The position numbers and the translations under genes are program-made. Below are positions 22,206 to 34,188 of a DNA stretch of 64,000 bases, one piece after another; position 1 is the first letter of the stretch, and every line of letters begins with the position of its first letter. The notes under the pieces were generated by a model. It was not told where the DNA came from and ran no database searches. It worked only from the letters and a program-made list of their open reading frames with translations. The DNA is taken from contig JAALGY010000023.1 in NCBI GenBank assembly GCA_032358165.1, positions 496,001 through 560,000 of the forward strand, written 5' to 3'. This stretch comes from Diplosphaera chodatii (taxonomy: Eukaryota; Chlorophyta; Trebouxiophyceae; Prasiolales; Stichococcaceae).

Positions 22206-23251
22206 ATGTCTCCCAAGGCACACATGCTCTGCAGCGCAGCATCTGACACCATGGAGCGTGTGGGCGCCCTGGCAGACTGCACACTGGTGGCCAACGGCGG
22301 CAGCGGCTACAAGCTGTCCAGAGGAGTGTTGGCAGCGCACTCGAAAGTCCTTGGGTGCGTGCTGCATCAGTGGCACACCCTGCTCACCTCATGCACAGAG
22401 GCCCGTACGGGATGCAAGTCTGGCTATTAGCGATAGGCACAGCAAGGATGTGAAGCAAGTTCATTTCTGCAAGAAAATATTCGCACACCAGTATGGCAGT
22501 GGTGCACAACAAGTACATGTTGCCGTTGCTTGCAGGACCATATTCGAGGATGCTGACTGTACCAACATTCGCGTCAGATTGGAGGACAGCCCTGCGGAAC
22601 TTGCATGCCTGGTGAACCACTGTTATGGCGGGGTTGCCTTCCTGATTGATATCGACAACCTGCTGGACTGCAGCCGGGTGGCAAGGAAGTATGACATGCC
22701 GCTGCTGCAACGGATGGTTGACGCCTTCACAGAAGACCTCGAGCTCAAACCCGAGAACCTGCCAGATTGCATGACAATTGCGCCTCGCGGCCCTGGCATG
22801 GAAGGGCTGTTCAAACGATGCGAAGCATTTGCAGCCAAGCGCATGCAACATATCATCAATGCCAGGTGGATGGGCATGGACACTCAGAAAGATGCTGTTC
22901 CCAGGGTGGCTTCTCTCCAGGGTGGCTCCTCTTCAGTCGCAGTGGCCCAGCAGCAATGGCAGCCCCTGTACCAAACAGTCATGCGCATGCTACACTGCTG
23001 GCAGAGTTGTATACTGCTTCCGAATGACTGTGCTGGTTGCCAATTACAGGATTCGGGAAGGAAGGGACGCCACAGACTGGCTAGAAATTTTTCCGCCAAG
23101 GGTCATCTGCGACCTGATGAATTGGCGGTGCCGCATGGTTGGCGCCCTTGCCAGCAAGTGGGGTCCAAAAGTTGGTTGCTCTGATCAAAAGGCAGTGCAT
23201 GCTATGAGCACTGAAGAAGTTGTACAGCTGGAAAGGCTAGTCAAGGTGTGA
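22206..23251 (+). CDS. BTB/POZ domain protein
   Basis: Exons 22206-22354, 22536-22865, 23050-23251; 226 aa, frame closed at TGA 23249-23251. The BTB core is clear: DCTLVANGGSGYKLSRGVLA, AAHSKVLGTIFEDAD, then LAXXV-type helices LACLVNHCYGGV and LLDCSRVARKYDMPLLQ. A BACK-like helical region follows (KRCEAFAAKRMQHIINA). There is no kelch, MATH or zinc finger partner domain. BTB proteins of this size usually form dimers and may bridge substrates to cullin-3 E3 ligase; that role is inferred. A second in-frame ATG at 22251 (MERVGALADC) may be the true start, since it directly precedes the domain. A TGTAA polyadenylation-like signal lies about 45 nt after the stop. Confidence 0.82.
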
Positions 23252-23542
23252 CGAGGCCGTGTCTTCCTATCACATGTGGCAGCACCTGGACGTGCAACCT
23301 GTAATTCCATGTGAAACGGCGTCAAAAGTCCCCGAAAGATGGCAGCAGACACCTAATGTTTTCCCCTCACTGGCACTTCCACCTCGTTGGCATGTTCGCA
23401 CTGGTAAACGACCACACACCAGCAACGAGCTGCTGCCTGGTGACACAGCTTTGGCCATCGAGCCAGGGTCATCACATGCATGCATGCGGCCTTGAAGACA
23501 TACAACCCGCTGCCTTGCAAACTGCAAAAACCCTACAACTCG

Positions 23543-26500
23543 TCAGGCCTTCGCATAGTGGTTCAGCCGGTACAGCAGCGCCCTGCCACGTGCCGTGCCC
23601 ACTGCCAGCAGCCCGCCGCCAGGGCTGAACGCCACGCTGTGCACGTACTGCAGCGGCGTCTGCCGCGTGGGCCAGTTGGCAAACACCGTCATGCTGGGCG
23701 TGTGCACCAGCCGCAGCGCGCCCCGCGTCATGCGGCTGCCCATCGCCAGGATCTGCATTGTATAGAGAGCCGACGCCCTCTCAAGTCTCCACCGTTCCAC
23801 CCTACTTGCGCACTCACAGGCGCTCACCACTAGCTGTACCTTGAGAGTACACAGCAGATGACAGGCATGCACAGGCTGAATAACGCTGAAGGCGCCTGCA
23901 CTGGGTCGACCACAAGGCTGCAAGGCCACCTGCTGGTCCGGGCTGAAGGCCAGACTGTCGATGGTGGTCGTCAGGTTCATGAGCGATTTGGCGGGCGGCG
24001 CATAGCTGGCTCGCGCGGGAACCCCGTCTGACAGCAGTGCTGCTGAGTCTGGACACAACAACGGCACACCTAAGCCATAGACACCACGACAGATGGCTTG
24101 CAGTGCCGGTTGAAGAACCTACTGCGCCACACGATTGGCCGCCGTCATAAGCCACCTGCCATGCTTGAGGCCTGCGGTTCTGGTGGCGTGAAGCCGCAGC
24201 AGCACGGCGCAATATGAGCTACCACATCCACAGCGACCACGAAAGCATGCCTGGAGCTGGCCACTTCGATCACAGCGCGTTCGAGGCCCCAGCTCCTGAG
24301 GTGCATCAGGGGTGCATCAGGGGGACGCCCTGCAGTGCACCTGACATGGCGGCGTCCCGCCTGTGGACGTTGACCACGCCGGCGTCCGACCCCGTGGCGA
24401 ACATGTCGGCAGAGCAGGCGAGGGCGGTGCCGCGCACGCAGCCCTCGTCCACGGCGCGCCCCACGCAGCGCAGCATGCGCAGGTCCCAGGTGTGCACCAC
24501 CCCGTCGCCGCCTGTGTGCCATAGATGAAACTGGCAGACGTCAGATGAGGGGCTTTGCTGTGCCCGGTGCGCTTCATCGTGCCTGCAGCTAGCACTATAA
24601 ACATGTGACTGCACCCATGCTGTCTGGAGCGCAACTCAAGCCAGATCTGCAGACTGCAGCCTCGCACTGTGAGACTTATCGTCCAGAGGGCACACTCCAG
24701 GCAGGGTTGCCGCCGAAGAAGCAGGGGTCAGCACGTCTTTGCCTAGTACTTGCACTGAGCACGGGGGCGACTGGCGGATATGGTGATGCATCAAGGAGGC
24801 GCACCCAGGCTGAGCAGCTGGCGGCCGTCGGGCGCGAAGGCGGCGGCGCGCGCGGTTCCCGCCATCTTGAGGGCCCCCGTCAGCTGCCGCGACTTCAACG
24901 ATACCAGACTGATGCGGCCCTCGTCCCCCAGGAACGCCACCGTGCCTGGCGCCTGTGGCACGCATGACAGGTGTCAGCGGAGATAGTGCTTGGGATGCAA
25001 CAGGACAAAGCTGTCAGTCTTGATGAAGTTCAGGAGTGGTTACAACAGATAGAGACTGTGAACCAAGCAGGTAGGCCGCTGCAGGCCAGGTGCAGCGACC
25101 GGTTTGGCTTGGTCCCTTCGCCTCATCAACAATAATTGCTTGGCTATGTACCTGGCTGGCGGGGCTGATTGCAAAGGTCTCAAGGCTCTTGTCTGAGACG
25201 CCGGCGATGTGCGCGACCCTTGCCACGTTGCCACCCGCCAGGTCGTACAGGTAGAAGTGCCGCCGCCGCCCCGTCAGGATGACCTGCATGGAAGTTGGCA
25301 GATGCTGACAGGACTGCAGAACGAGGGCGCCGAGTTGCCTGCAATTCTCACCAGGGCTTAGTGCTCTCCACAGGATGAACCGGAAAGACTTTGCACGGTG
25401 TGCCTGTTGGGGTTGCAGCATGGGTGGCACTGTGCACCTGGTTGCCACCAGAGGCAAAGGCGGCGCGGTGGATGGGCATGTCGTCCAGGAACACGCTCTG
25501 CATCTTGGGGTTGCGCACCCCGTCGACCTGCAGGTGCCAGCAATATGCTTTTAGCTTGACACTTCCTCTGCAGCCATGGGCCAAATCAAAGGGAGGACAA
25601 GCAGCAGGAGCAACGAGTCTGCATCAACAATGTTTTCACACGCCCGTGATCGACCTGCGCTTGTTACACGTGTAGCCGGCGATGTGGCGGGATGCGTCAG
25701 AGATCGTGCTGTGGACATCCGGAAGGCAGGCCGCACCTGGAACAGGCGCAGGCGCTTGTCCAGCCCGGCGGTCAGCAGCAGCTGGCCGTTGGGGTGGAAC
25801 TCCACGCTGCGCACCACCGCGGTGCTGGGCTCCGCCTTATTGGCGTCCGCCAACGGCGTCACCTGCGGGTCACCGAGTTCCACGTGTCGGTGAGCATTTG
25901 GCCTCAGAGCAGATCATGAATGCTAGAACTGATACTGTACAGCATCACAAAGGGTAGCGCAAGAGTCTGCAGCAAGAGGCCATCAAAATGAGTGGTGAGG
26001 ATGGTGCGGAGCCGCAAACACTGCAAGCATAGTGCACAAGCGTTCTCTTGAGATCTTGGTGTGATTTGAACATACCAATAGCAGTCACGGTGCACATTCC
26101 CACCTCGAGGGTGCCTTTTGGGAGGCGGGAGGGCCGCGCCAGCGCCCCGCCAGCCGTCAGGTCCCCTTCAGCTTCCTCCACAGCGTCCCCCGCCCGCCGC
26201 TTGGCCCAGGACGTCCGGGGGTTCAGCTTCGTGTGCTGCGCCCGCAGCCGCGCCTCGTACTTGTCACCTGCGGCATAGCGCCTTGCTGGTGGACAGCATG
26301 CATCACACTTCTACAGGCGCGATGGCATGATGCAGCCACAAGTCATGCCCTGCTGGCGACATGCTCCACCACAGCAATTGCTGGTCAAGATGTGCACCAA
26401 GCTTCTGCATGCTCTGCAGATGGCTTATGAGGGCAGATGTCCACTCCACAAGCTGGCTACTTTACCTGACAGCACGGTCTCCTCCTCGGTGTGGCGCAGC

Positions 26501-27142
26501 TTGCGCAGCCGGGGCCGCCCCGCCACCGCCACCTCCACCGCAGCATCGTCCGGATCCTCCCACACTGCGCCACCGCGCCGCTTGCGCCCCAGCGCAGCAT
26601 CGGACGGCTCCCTGCAGCATTCATCCGCACGCTACTTAACTGCCCTAGAGTCTAGTTGCATATCAGCTGTGCACGCATGTGGTGGCTGTCCAACATTGCG
26701 TGACCGTTTCACAGCAGAGCCTGTGCGCATGCACAGCCGGAGACGCACAATGATGCATATGCATCTGGCCCACGCACCCAGCAGCGCCAGTGTCGCCACG
26801 GCGGTCCTCCCACAGAGCCACGGCGCCGCCAGCCGCCGCCGCCGCCAAGGGGGCTCCATCGGGCGCCGCGCCGTCATCATCATCCAGCCACACGGGCGCC
26901 GGCGCTGCCGCTTCCAGGCCAAAGCCGTCGATGGCGTCGGCGCTTCCAAAGAGCGCTGCCTCCAGCTCCGCTTCCTGCATCCCACAGCGACACTTGGCCG
27001 TCATGCTTGGGCTCCTGCTGACATGCCCAGCACGCCCTTCAGCAGCGGCTGCATCACCAGCTGGTGCATGCAGCACCTTCTGTAGGTCGTCGGTACGTGC
27101 CAGCATCTTGCTGCGACCGCCCTTGCGGGCTTCCACATCCAT
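23543..27142 (-). CDS. UTP18: U3 snoRNP-associated WD40 protein UTP18
   Basis: Ten exons: 27142-26778, 26611-26466, 26267-26104, 25862-25737, 25527-25438, 25283-25152, 24952-24805, 24511-24341, 24042-23930, 23752-23543; 554 aa, frame closed. The acidic N-terminal half has UTP18 hallmarks: AELEAALFG, GAVWEDPDD and KYEARLRAQHTKLNPRTSWA. WD40 repeats follow: SVEFHPNGQLLLTAGLDKRL, RHFYLYDLAGG, GGDGVVHTWDLRM, then the family-specific KSLMNLTTTIDSLAFSPD and C-terminal SVAFSPGGGLLAVGT. It belongs to the small-subunit processome that handles early 18S pre-rRNA cleavage in the nucleolus. An in-frame stop upstream (TGA at 27184-27182) supports the ATG at 27142. It is divergent from DHAR across 595 nt. 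Confidence 0.94.
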
Positions 27143-27737
27143 GTCGAGTTGCTGCGCCACAGCAGCTAGCTGCAATGCCGATCAAACTGATCTTTGTGGT
27201 GCTGGTGTTACAGCATCAGAAGATGTGCCCTGACAGCAGGGTTAACCTCACAGCAAGCTTCGGACCGCCAAGCTTGTGCATTAGCCGGTAAGACGGTTGC
27301 TGCACACAGTCGGCTGACATGCACGATGCAGGATGATGGGCCAGGCAAGTTCACGGAGTAGTGCGTAACACCGTTTGCATCACCCTGATGATGCATTGCA
27401 GCACAGGAAAGCAGATCACTGGCCGCACTGCGCTTGCTATGCTCGCATGCCTGAGTGCCCCTACAAGAACTAGGGCTGCCAACGTAGCTCACCTAGTTTT
27501 CAAGCCGCCAACGCATGTTGACATAACCCAGCTTCCTCGGAGCGGCAGACTGATCACTACTATTGGGCATCTGCAGGCTAACTTCAGCAAGCGTCGTCGA
27601 CGACGACTACAAAATATCCTACAACAGCCATCGATACTTTGATCTTGACGATCGATTATCATCCACAACAACCCAAGCGCCGGATACTGAAGAGCTTCGT
27701 CCACTCAGAGTGAGACAATCGCATTGACTGATCGATC
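27143..27737. promoter_or_regulatory. Divergent promoter of UTP18 and DHAR
   Basis: 595 nt between two divergent start codons, so it must hold both promoters and 5' UTRs. A perfect 14-nt palindrome lies at 27592-27605, with GATC-rich sequence nearer the DHAR start. No coding exon is supported. Confidence 0.5.
27592..27605. promoter_or_regulatory. 14-nt perfect palindrome (candidate protein-binding site)
   Basis: CGTCGTCGACGACG reads the same on both strands and lies about 130 nt upstream of the DHAR ATG. Binding by a dimeric transcription factor is a guess from symmetry and position. Confidence 0.25.
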
Positions 27738-29816
27738 ATGGCCATGCACCTGACAGCGAACCTGACGCGTGGGTCTGCACAGCTTGGACTGGTCCAGCCA
27801 GTCACGTCTATGTGTCGGGCAGCCTTCAGCTCTGCTGCTGCAGCGCCACAGCTGCGAAAGCGCCTGTTGACTGGCCTGTCGCGCACGCCGCAGGGTGCGA
27901 TCAGGCAGCGTTCCTCCAGCCAGCAGCAGATCCGCGCCATGGCGGGCGTCACGCAGCCCAGCGACTACGCCTTCGACATCTACTGCAAGGGTAGGCCTTG
28001 CTTCTGGCGGCTGCGGTCAATATGCAATTCTGCGTGAGTTCGGCGCCATTGTACCTGCAGTCATCTTTCATCAACGACGATGATACACGGCTGCAATTGG
28101 CGATCTGATGGGTGCCGCATTGGATACACAGGCGATCCCGAGGATGGCAACCCGTCTCTGAAGGGCCAGCTGCTTGACTGTGAGTCACTACCATCTGCCT
28201 GCCTACACAAGCAACATCGCACAGTCCTATAGTCCCTTGGCCGCTGTACTTTCTTGCTTTGGGTGTGCAGTACTTACGCCTTTTCAGGTACATCATGTGT
28301 GATGACACATACCTTGGCGCGCAGGCCCCTTCTCGCAGTGGGTGATGCTGACCTTTGAGGTGGGGCTTAACCGAGTGCCGTCATCTCTGTATGACCCTAC
28401 AGTCCTGTGCTGCGTGGCGCTGGAAGTACTGTTTTCTGACTGCTGACCTATGTCAACCTGTCGTGTCACAGGAGAAGGGCATCAAGTACAGGAAGCAGCT
28501 GTGCAATGAGCAGGAGCTCCCCAAGTTGTGAGTGCACCAGCTCCTGCTGCTGCATGTTGAACGTCTCACGATCAAGTCACATGCATTTGCTGGCGTGAGC
28601 GGTCACAGGAATGACGGATGCGTGCCATTTGGAAGCAGTCAAGCCATTTGGAAGCAGTCAGGGTGCTGACAGCGAGCTGAACCCTTCTGCAGCTTGGGGG
28701 ACGTGCACCCAGCCGGCAAGCCGCTGATCCCGGTGATCTACGACCACGAGGCGGACAAGTACATTGGCGAGTCCACAGACATCATCAAGTACATCGAGGT
28801 GCGGCTGGCTTGACGGCCTGCAAGGCAGATGAGTCTGGCGTCTGCACCTGCGACCACTGTTGCACGATCACTTTGCAGGCTATCCTGAAGGAGATGTGTT
28901 TACCACTGCAGGAGAAGTACCCAGATCCGAAGCTCGGCACCCCAGACAGCACCTCTGACGCGTGAGTTCTCACGCTTGTGCTGCGCGCTTCGCTGCTGAG
29001 TGGATCGTGCCCAGCAATAACCGTCTGGCCTGGGAGCTAGCTGGCAGTGCTGAAGCAGGCAGGGCAAGGCATGCTGGTGCGGCGCTGCAGGGGCGAGAAC
29101 CTGTTCCCGGACGCCTTTATGAACTTCCTGCTGGCGGAGGGCGACGACGAGCCCAAGGCCAGGGAGGAGCTGGTGGCCGAGTACAAGAAGCTGGACGAGG
29201 CGCTGGGCAAGGTGGGCCCATTGCGACACTCTGTCCTAGTGTCAAACAACATCGCCCTATGCCGAGCCCGAGTCCAGTAACCAGGTGGCACCTTCCTATG
29301 TGCCGAGGCAGACTGCTCTTCGAACAGAGCAGGTTGCATACGCGGTAGCTATCACTGGCATTAGCATGCCTCTCAAGCATGCTGTGAGTCTGCACAAGCT
29401 GCTGCATCATGCTGACGCTGTGCCGCTGGACTGTTGCAGACTGACGGCCCGTTCCTCAGCGGCAAGGAGCCGTGCGCGCAGTGCCTGGCGCTGGCGCCGC
29501 GCATCTACCACATCTCCATCGCCACCGCCCGCATCAAGGTGCCCCTATCTGCAGACACTCGGCCGCCATCAGGCTGACGCAGTCTTGCGCTGCATGCAGC
29601 TGCATGCACATGCTGGCTGACCAAGACTCTTGGCCCGCAGTAAACATCCTTCTCCTCGCTGCGCAGAACTTCCCGATCCCAGAGGAGTATAAGAACATCC
29701 ACAGCTTCCTCAAGGCGATGAAGTCCCGTCAGTCGTGGGGCCCAACCGCCCCCATCAATGATGACGTTGTGGAGGAGGGCTGGCGCACCAAGATCAAGTC
29801 GAAGAAGGAGGAGTGA
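27738..29816 (+). CDS. DHAR: Dehydroascorbate reductase (GST superfamily), probably organelle-targeted
   Basis: Nine exons: 27738-27990, 28132-28179, 28325-28359, 28472-28527, 28693-28798, 28912-28961, 29091-29211, 29440-29538, 29667-29816; 305 aa. The first 67 residues are basic and rich in Ala/Ser/Gln, like a transit peptide; an internal Met (R-A-M-A-G-V) could start a cytosolic form. The mature part has the DHAR thioredoxin-fold motif CPFSQWVMLTFEEKGIKY, with the catalytic Cys codon split by an intron. It continues PAGKPLIPVIYD, GESTDIIKYIEEKYPDP, TDGPFLSGKEP and the typical ending EEGWRTKIKSK. It reduces dehydroascorbate with glutathione in the ascorbate-glutathione cycle. The Cys-x-x-Ser site and the ending separate it from ordinary GSTs and from animal CLICs. 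Confidence 0.92.
28624..28660. repeat. Tandem duplication (18 nt, period 19) in a DHAR intron
   Basis: GCCATTTGGAAGCAGTCA occurs twice, separated by one base, between DHAR exons 4 and 5. Confidence 0.8.
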
Positions 29817-30480
29817 TGGGGTACTGAAGAGAGATGGCATCGGTCTGGTTTTACTTTCAGTTCGGGGATTTTTTCCATGCTCTCATCGAGCGCATCAAGC
29901 ACAGCACTTGGTGCTTGTACCTGAAGAGTGTATGCTACCTTCATAGAGCACAGTGGATACACTACAAGTGGTGTTTGCTGGCGGCACATTGTCGGTTACC
30001 CAGCCTGGCATGCATGTATGCAACCAAGCACTCTGCCAACACCATGCAATAACAACTTCAACACACTGGATCACATGCAAGTACAGAAGGCATCAGCAGT
30101 GGCAGTGCAGCCCTAATTCAGCTACGATGTCATCAGCAACTACGTGCAGAGAATGTTGCTGTGGTACCATGCAAACTGTACAGGGCCCAAGCATCTTGAC
30201 GCACACACATCTGTCAGACAATCACAGCAAGTGGCACAGTCGCCTTGTGCTGTCTGCTGTGCCAGGCTACCTTGAGACTGCCTGGTGCTGCAAAGAACTG
30301 CCACACACTCTGATGTAGTAAAGCAGCCTGACAATGCAACTCGACAGTCGACAACCCTGCATCTCCAACAACATACCATTTGCATATGGGGTTTAATCAT
30401 TCATCAGCACAGAGGCATTGAAGCCATGCCTCTCCTTGCCTGCTGCACTACCTTCCGCAGCCTTCTGCACACCAAGCTGG
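29817..30480. other. Convergent 3' intergenic region (DHAR / AhpC-like)
   Basis: About 660 nt holding both 3' UTRs. No gene seen. Confidence 0.4.
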
Positions 30481-33400
30481 CTACTGTGACTGCTGCAGCT
30501 GCTGCTGCTGCTGTGCCATGGAGTCCGACGACATCGTGGCAGCGAAGACACGGGGCCAGTCGATGCCGTCTCGCACGTCATAGTCGCCGCGCACTGGGTA
30601 GTCGTTCTCCTGGATGTAGCGGATGCCTGCAGCAGCGCAGATAGCGCAATGCGTGTTGTGTTGCAGGAAGGCAGATGCTTTGCAACAGTGTCTGTCATCC
30701 CAAAAACTTGCACAAGACGCCAAGAGTAGGTTGTTGAATATGGCAGGTAGCCGCGCGGATGGCGCTTTGCCAGCTACACTTGCGCGCTACATTATAGTGT
30801 GTACAGTGGGATGCTGCAGCCAGCAGGCTGCAGACCTCGGACTGGCTAGCAGCATTGAATACTTTGCCAAAAGCTCCTGTTGTCTTATAGCCTGCACCCT
30901 GCTGATGCACGCCAGCGTATGATGGACAACTGCACATCTGATTGACAAGGCTGCCCGTGCTACGCCCACCCTCGATCAGGATGCGGATGTCGGGGTGGCA
31001 GAAGGGCGAGTTGGAGCAGTCGGACATATGCAGCAGCCCGTCCTCGTTCAGCAGGAACATCGCGGGCTCTGGGAAGGGTCGGTCTGTCTCCCGGTCATTC
31101 CTGTAGCGGCATTGAGTGGCGATCGGATCTTCGGAATGATGCACCCCTGTTCAGACCGTGTTCTGGGTCACAGACAGTATTGGCATTCATAATACATTTG
31201 CAGCAATCCTTCAGTATCAGTAATGCAGCAACAGCAGTGGCATATCTGCTTTGTTGGCAGCAGGGGACAGAGCAGGGTCAGGCACACCGGGGCTCGGAGA
31301 TGTAGAGGCCCCACTGGCGCATGCCCGTCAGCGTCAGGCCGTACGCGATCTTGAAGGGCACCTCCTTGGTCTGCGACGCCGCCTTTAGCAGCTCCACCTG
31401 CATGCAGCATAGACACCTTTCACAACCTCCAGTATGTCATACTGAACGCTATACTCCAGTACGACTGACGGCTCTGTTACCATCGTCAGATTATTGCCCT
31501 CCACTGCAGTGCAGATGGCATGCAGCATGCAGGGTCATCTTGAACGGGAAGCACAAGGCAGGTGACTGAGAGTATAGGAGGCGCACGAAGGACTCGGCGC
31601 GCTCGCGGGGGTCGCCGCTGACGGCCAGCAGCTCCACGCCCAGCTCCTGCAGGTCCCCCAGCACCTGTATGTGCGCCGCTTGCACACGAGTCAGCTTCAA
31701 CACGTCCGATCTGCAGCCTTGCCCAACGCATCCTCTGCAAGCATGTGACTGTTCTGCGGGCTGTGCAACTTGGTGACGTGAGCTGCGCGCTGTGCATGTG
31801 GCGCCCCTGCAGTTGACGCAAGAAGGTAGCACAGGTGTGGTCAATACAGCAGCCTTGCTCATGGGAACCTCTTGAGCCATGACAGCACACCCATGCACAG
31901 CGCACCTGACCCAGGGCAACAAGGTAGTTGCGGGACACGGGGTCGTGCTTGCCGCGGTACACCACGATGAGCTGCCACCGCCCAGTCGGCGCACCGATCT
32001 GAATCTTGCCGCCCTGCGCATGCAGCGCACGTATGTGCAGTGTGTTCCTCTATCCGAAAGTATGTGTTTACAAAAGCTCATCATAACACAGCAACCTGCA
32101 CTACACCTCAAGGACCTGCTTTTGCCCATCTACTGCGCAAAGCGCATGTTGAGCCACTCATGCTCAATTCACACCAGCGCAGCGTCTGGCAAAGCAGGTC
32201 CTGCTGGCCACGAGCAGACCTGACAACGAACAGCTGCTTCTTATGAATAGTATCAAGTGTAGCACAACAGGCAGCACATACGCACCTGCACAGTATGCAG
32301 GGTCTGCATGGGGATGGGTTTGCCCGGCGGAAGCTTGGGGGACAGAGCCGCCATCACTCGTTGCGCCTGCGGGTTGACATTCAGAGAAAGAGTCAAACGT
32401 TGACACAGCAGTGACACCATAGCAACTGGCAGACAGCTGTAGGCAGTTGGTAGGCAACTGGCAGGCCCACATGCATGCGCACTTAGTGTGTCCGACAAGT
32501 GAGTGTTGGTGACACGCGTGGTGCAGCATCAGCGAGGATGAGGCAATGGCACATTCTGAAAAGGGGCCATGAACTGGTGCGCACCTGCTGCGGGCCCAGG
32601 AGCTTGACCAGGCCGGCTGCAGCGATGCCGGCCGCGGTTGCCTTGCGCCCGCGCTCAAAGCCCTCGCCCTGGCGCATGGCCTGCGCCAGATCAGGTTCAC
32701 ATGCAGGGTGAAAGAGCGTAAAGTACACCAGCATCGCCTGCTTTTCCACATGGTTTTGTAAGATCATGCTGCATATCAGACTTCAGAACTGTTGTCACCT
32801 GCATGGTGTCGCCGCCACCGCCACCACCCATCATGCCGCCGCCGCCGCCACCGCCCATGATACTGCCGAGGCCGCCCATCATCCCGCCGCCTGACGTCCC
32901 GTTCTGCATGATGCCGTTCTGGCCACCACCCCCTGCACCATTGCACAGAGAAGGCTTCTGCAGCAGGTGGCAATCATGCTGCATACTATGGCAACAAGCT
33001 GTGCTGTTTGTGATGTTGGATTGGGACACTGCAGTGTGTGCATGCATGGTCTGGTATCACAGGCCGGTGCAGTGCACACCACCAGGCATGAAGCGCTTGA
33101 GGGCCGACATCAAGGGCGCTGCGGGCGTTGCAGCAGGCGCAGCGACGGGGGCAACGAGAATGGGTCCCAAAGGGCCGGCTGCTTGCTCCAGCGGCTGGAT
33201 TGCCCCTGCAGTTGAAGAACAAGAGTCAGGTTAGACCACCGAGGCACGGTCCAGACAGAAGCACTTGGTGCTGGAGCCGGAAGAGGCAAGCCCGAAACAG
33301 GTTTTGGTGGTGCTCCGCCTGCAGGCATGAGTCCATGGCAGCAATGGCATCGCCTGAGGTGGCCTGCACTCTCGTGAGGCTACTGCTGACACACTGTAAC

Positions 33401-33579
33401 ATCATACAGCCCTACGATGCCTGCACGAGGCCTCTCGAGGTGATATTGGAGTTGCTTACTGCGTGCAAGCAGCACAGTGGCACAGCAGGCATGTCGTACT
33501 CACTTCCGACTTGCCCTGGCTCCGCACGCTTCCCCTCGAGCTGCTCGGGAGTGTGGACGAACGGCAGGAACGGCGCCAT
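30481..33579 (-). CDS. AhpC/TSA (peroxiredoxin-like) family protein lacking the redox cysteines
   Basis: Ten exons: 33579-33504, 33205-33083, 32932-32799, 32680-32585, 32366-32286, 32013-31906, 31664-31587, 31397-31288, 31100-30970, 30626-30481; 360 aa, frame closed. The first 140 residues are extra: a Pro/Ala segment, a Gly/Met-rich block and an Ala-rich helix. The thioredoxin-like domain then reads GAPTGRWQLIVVYRGKHDPV, LQELGVELLAVSGDP, IAYGLTLTGMRQWGLYISEP, PAMFLLNEDGLLHMSDCSN and GIRYIQENDYPVRGDYD. This order is that of peroxiredoxin-like AhpC/TSA proteins. They usually have R-G-x-H-C-P-x-C at the active site; here it is R-G-K-H-D-P-V-S, so both Cys are replaced. It is probably not a peroxidase and may be a binding or regulatory relative. 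Confidence 0.82.
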
Positions 33580-34188
33580 CTATGCGCGCGCCAGCTTGCC
33601 AGCTGCTGTGAATGCCCGAGATGAATGTGAGTGCTTCCAGGTTGCTGCAGAGCGAACTTAGCACAGTCAGCGTTGCAGTGCAGCAGGGTCGGTGCCAAGG
33701 GTCGTCTGCCGCCAGATAATGTGACAGCGGTCCTGCACAGCCGAGGCAGCATGCGACAGCAGATGTGAGCTGCCCATGCAGCAGCTCGTGCAATGGCAGG
33801 TCCGAGATGCCACGCTGTCGTGAGTCACATTTAGCCGTGGGAGGGCTGGCAAACACAGCAGGCTTTTGCACGGCTGGGATCGTCAAGAGCTGTCAGGCAC
33901 TGGCACCGTGCAAACGTGTCCTCCCAGACAACTGGCTGTACAACGCAGCTGGAAAGTATCTGCCATCGTTGCACGCCAAACAACTGACTAGGCCTAGCCA
34001 GCGCTGACATGCCGTCGCTGCCGCCCACTGAGGTTCATGTTCAAACTGCAAAATTGCACTGGCCCCCACCGCCGAGTAGGCGAGAGATCGGGCTGCAACA
34101 GGCATGTCTCAAGTCGGCAGCCCCTAGGTCTGAAATAGGCTGCTGCTGGTGCTGCTGCTGCTAGGTCGTCCCGCAGAGCCCGCTTCAA
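33580..34188. other. Spacer between AhpC-like start and SURF6 stop
   Basis: About 610 nt; promoter of the AhpC-like gene and 3' UTR of SURF6, both minus strand. No gene recognised. Confidence 0.4.
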
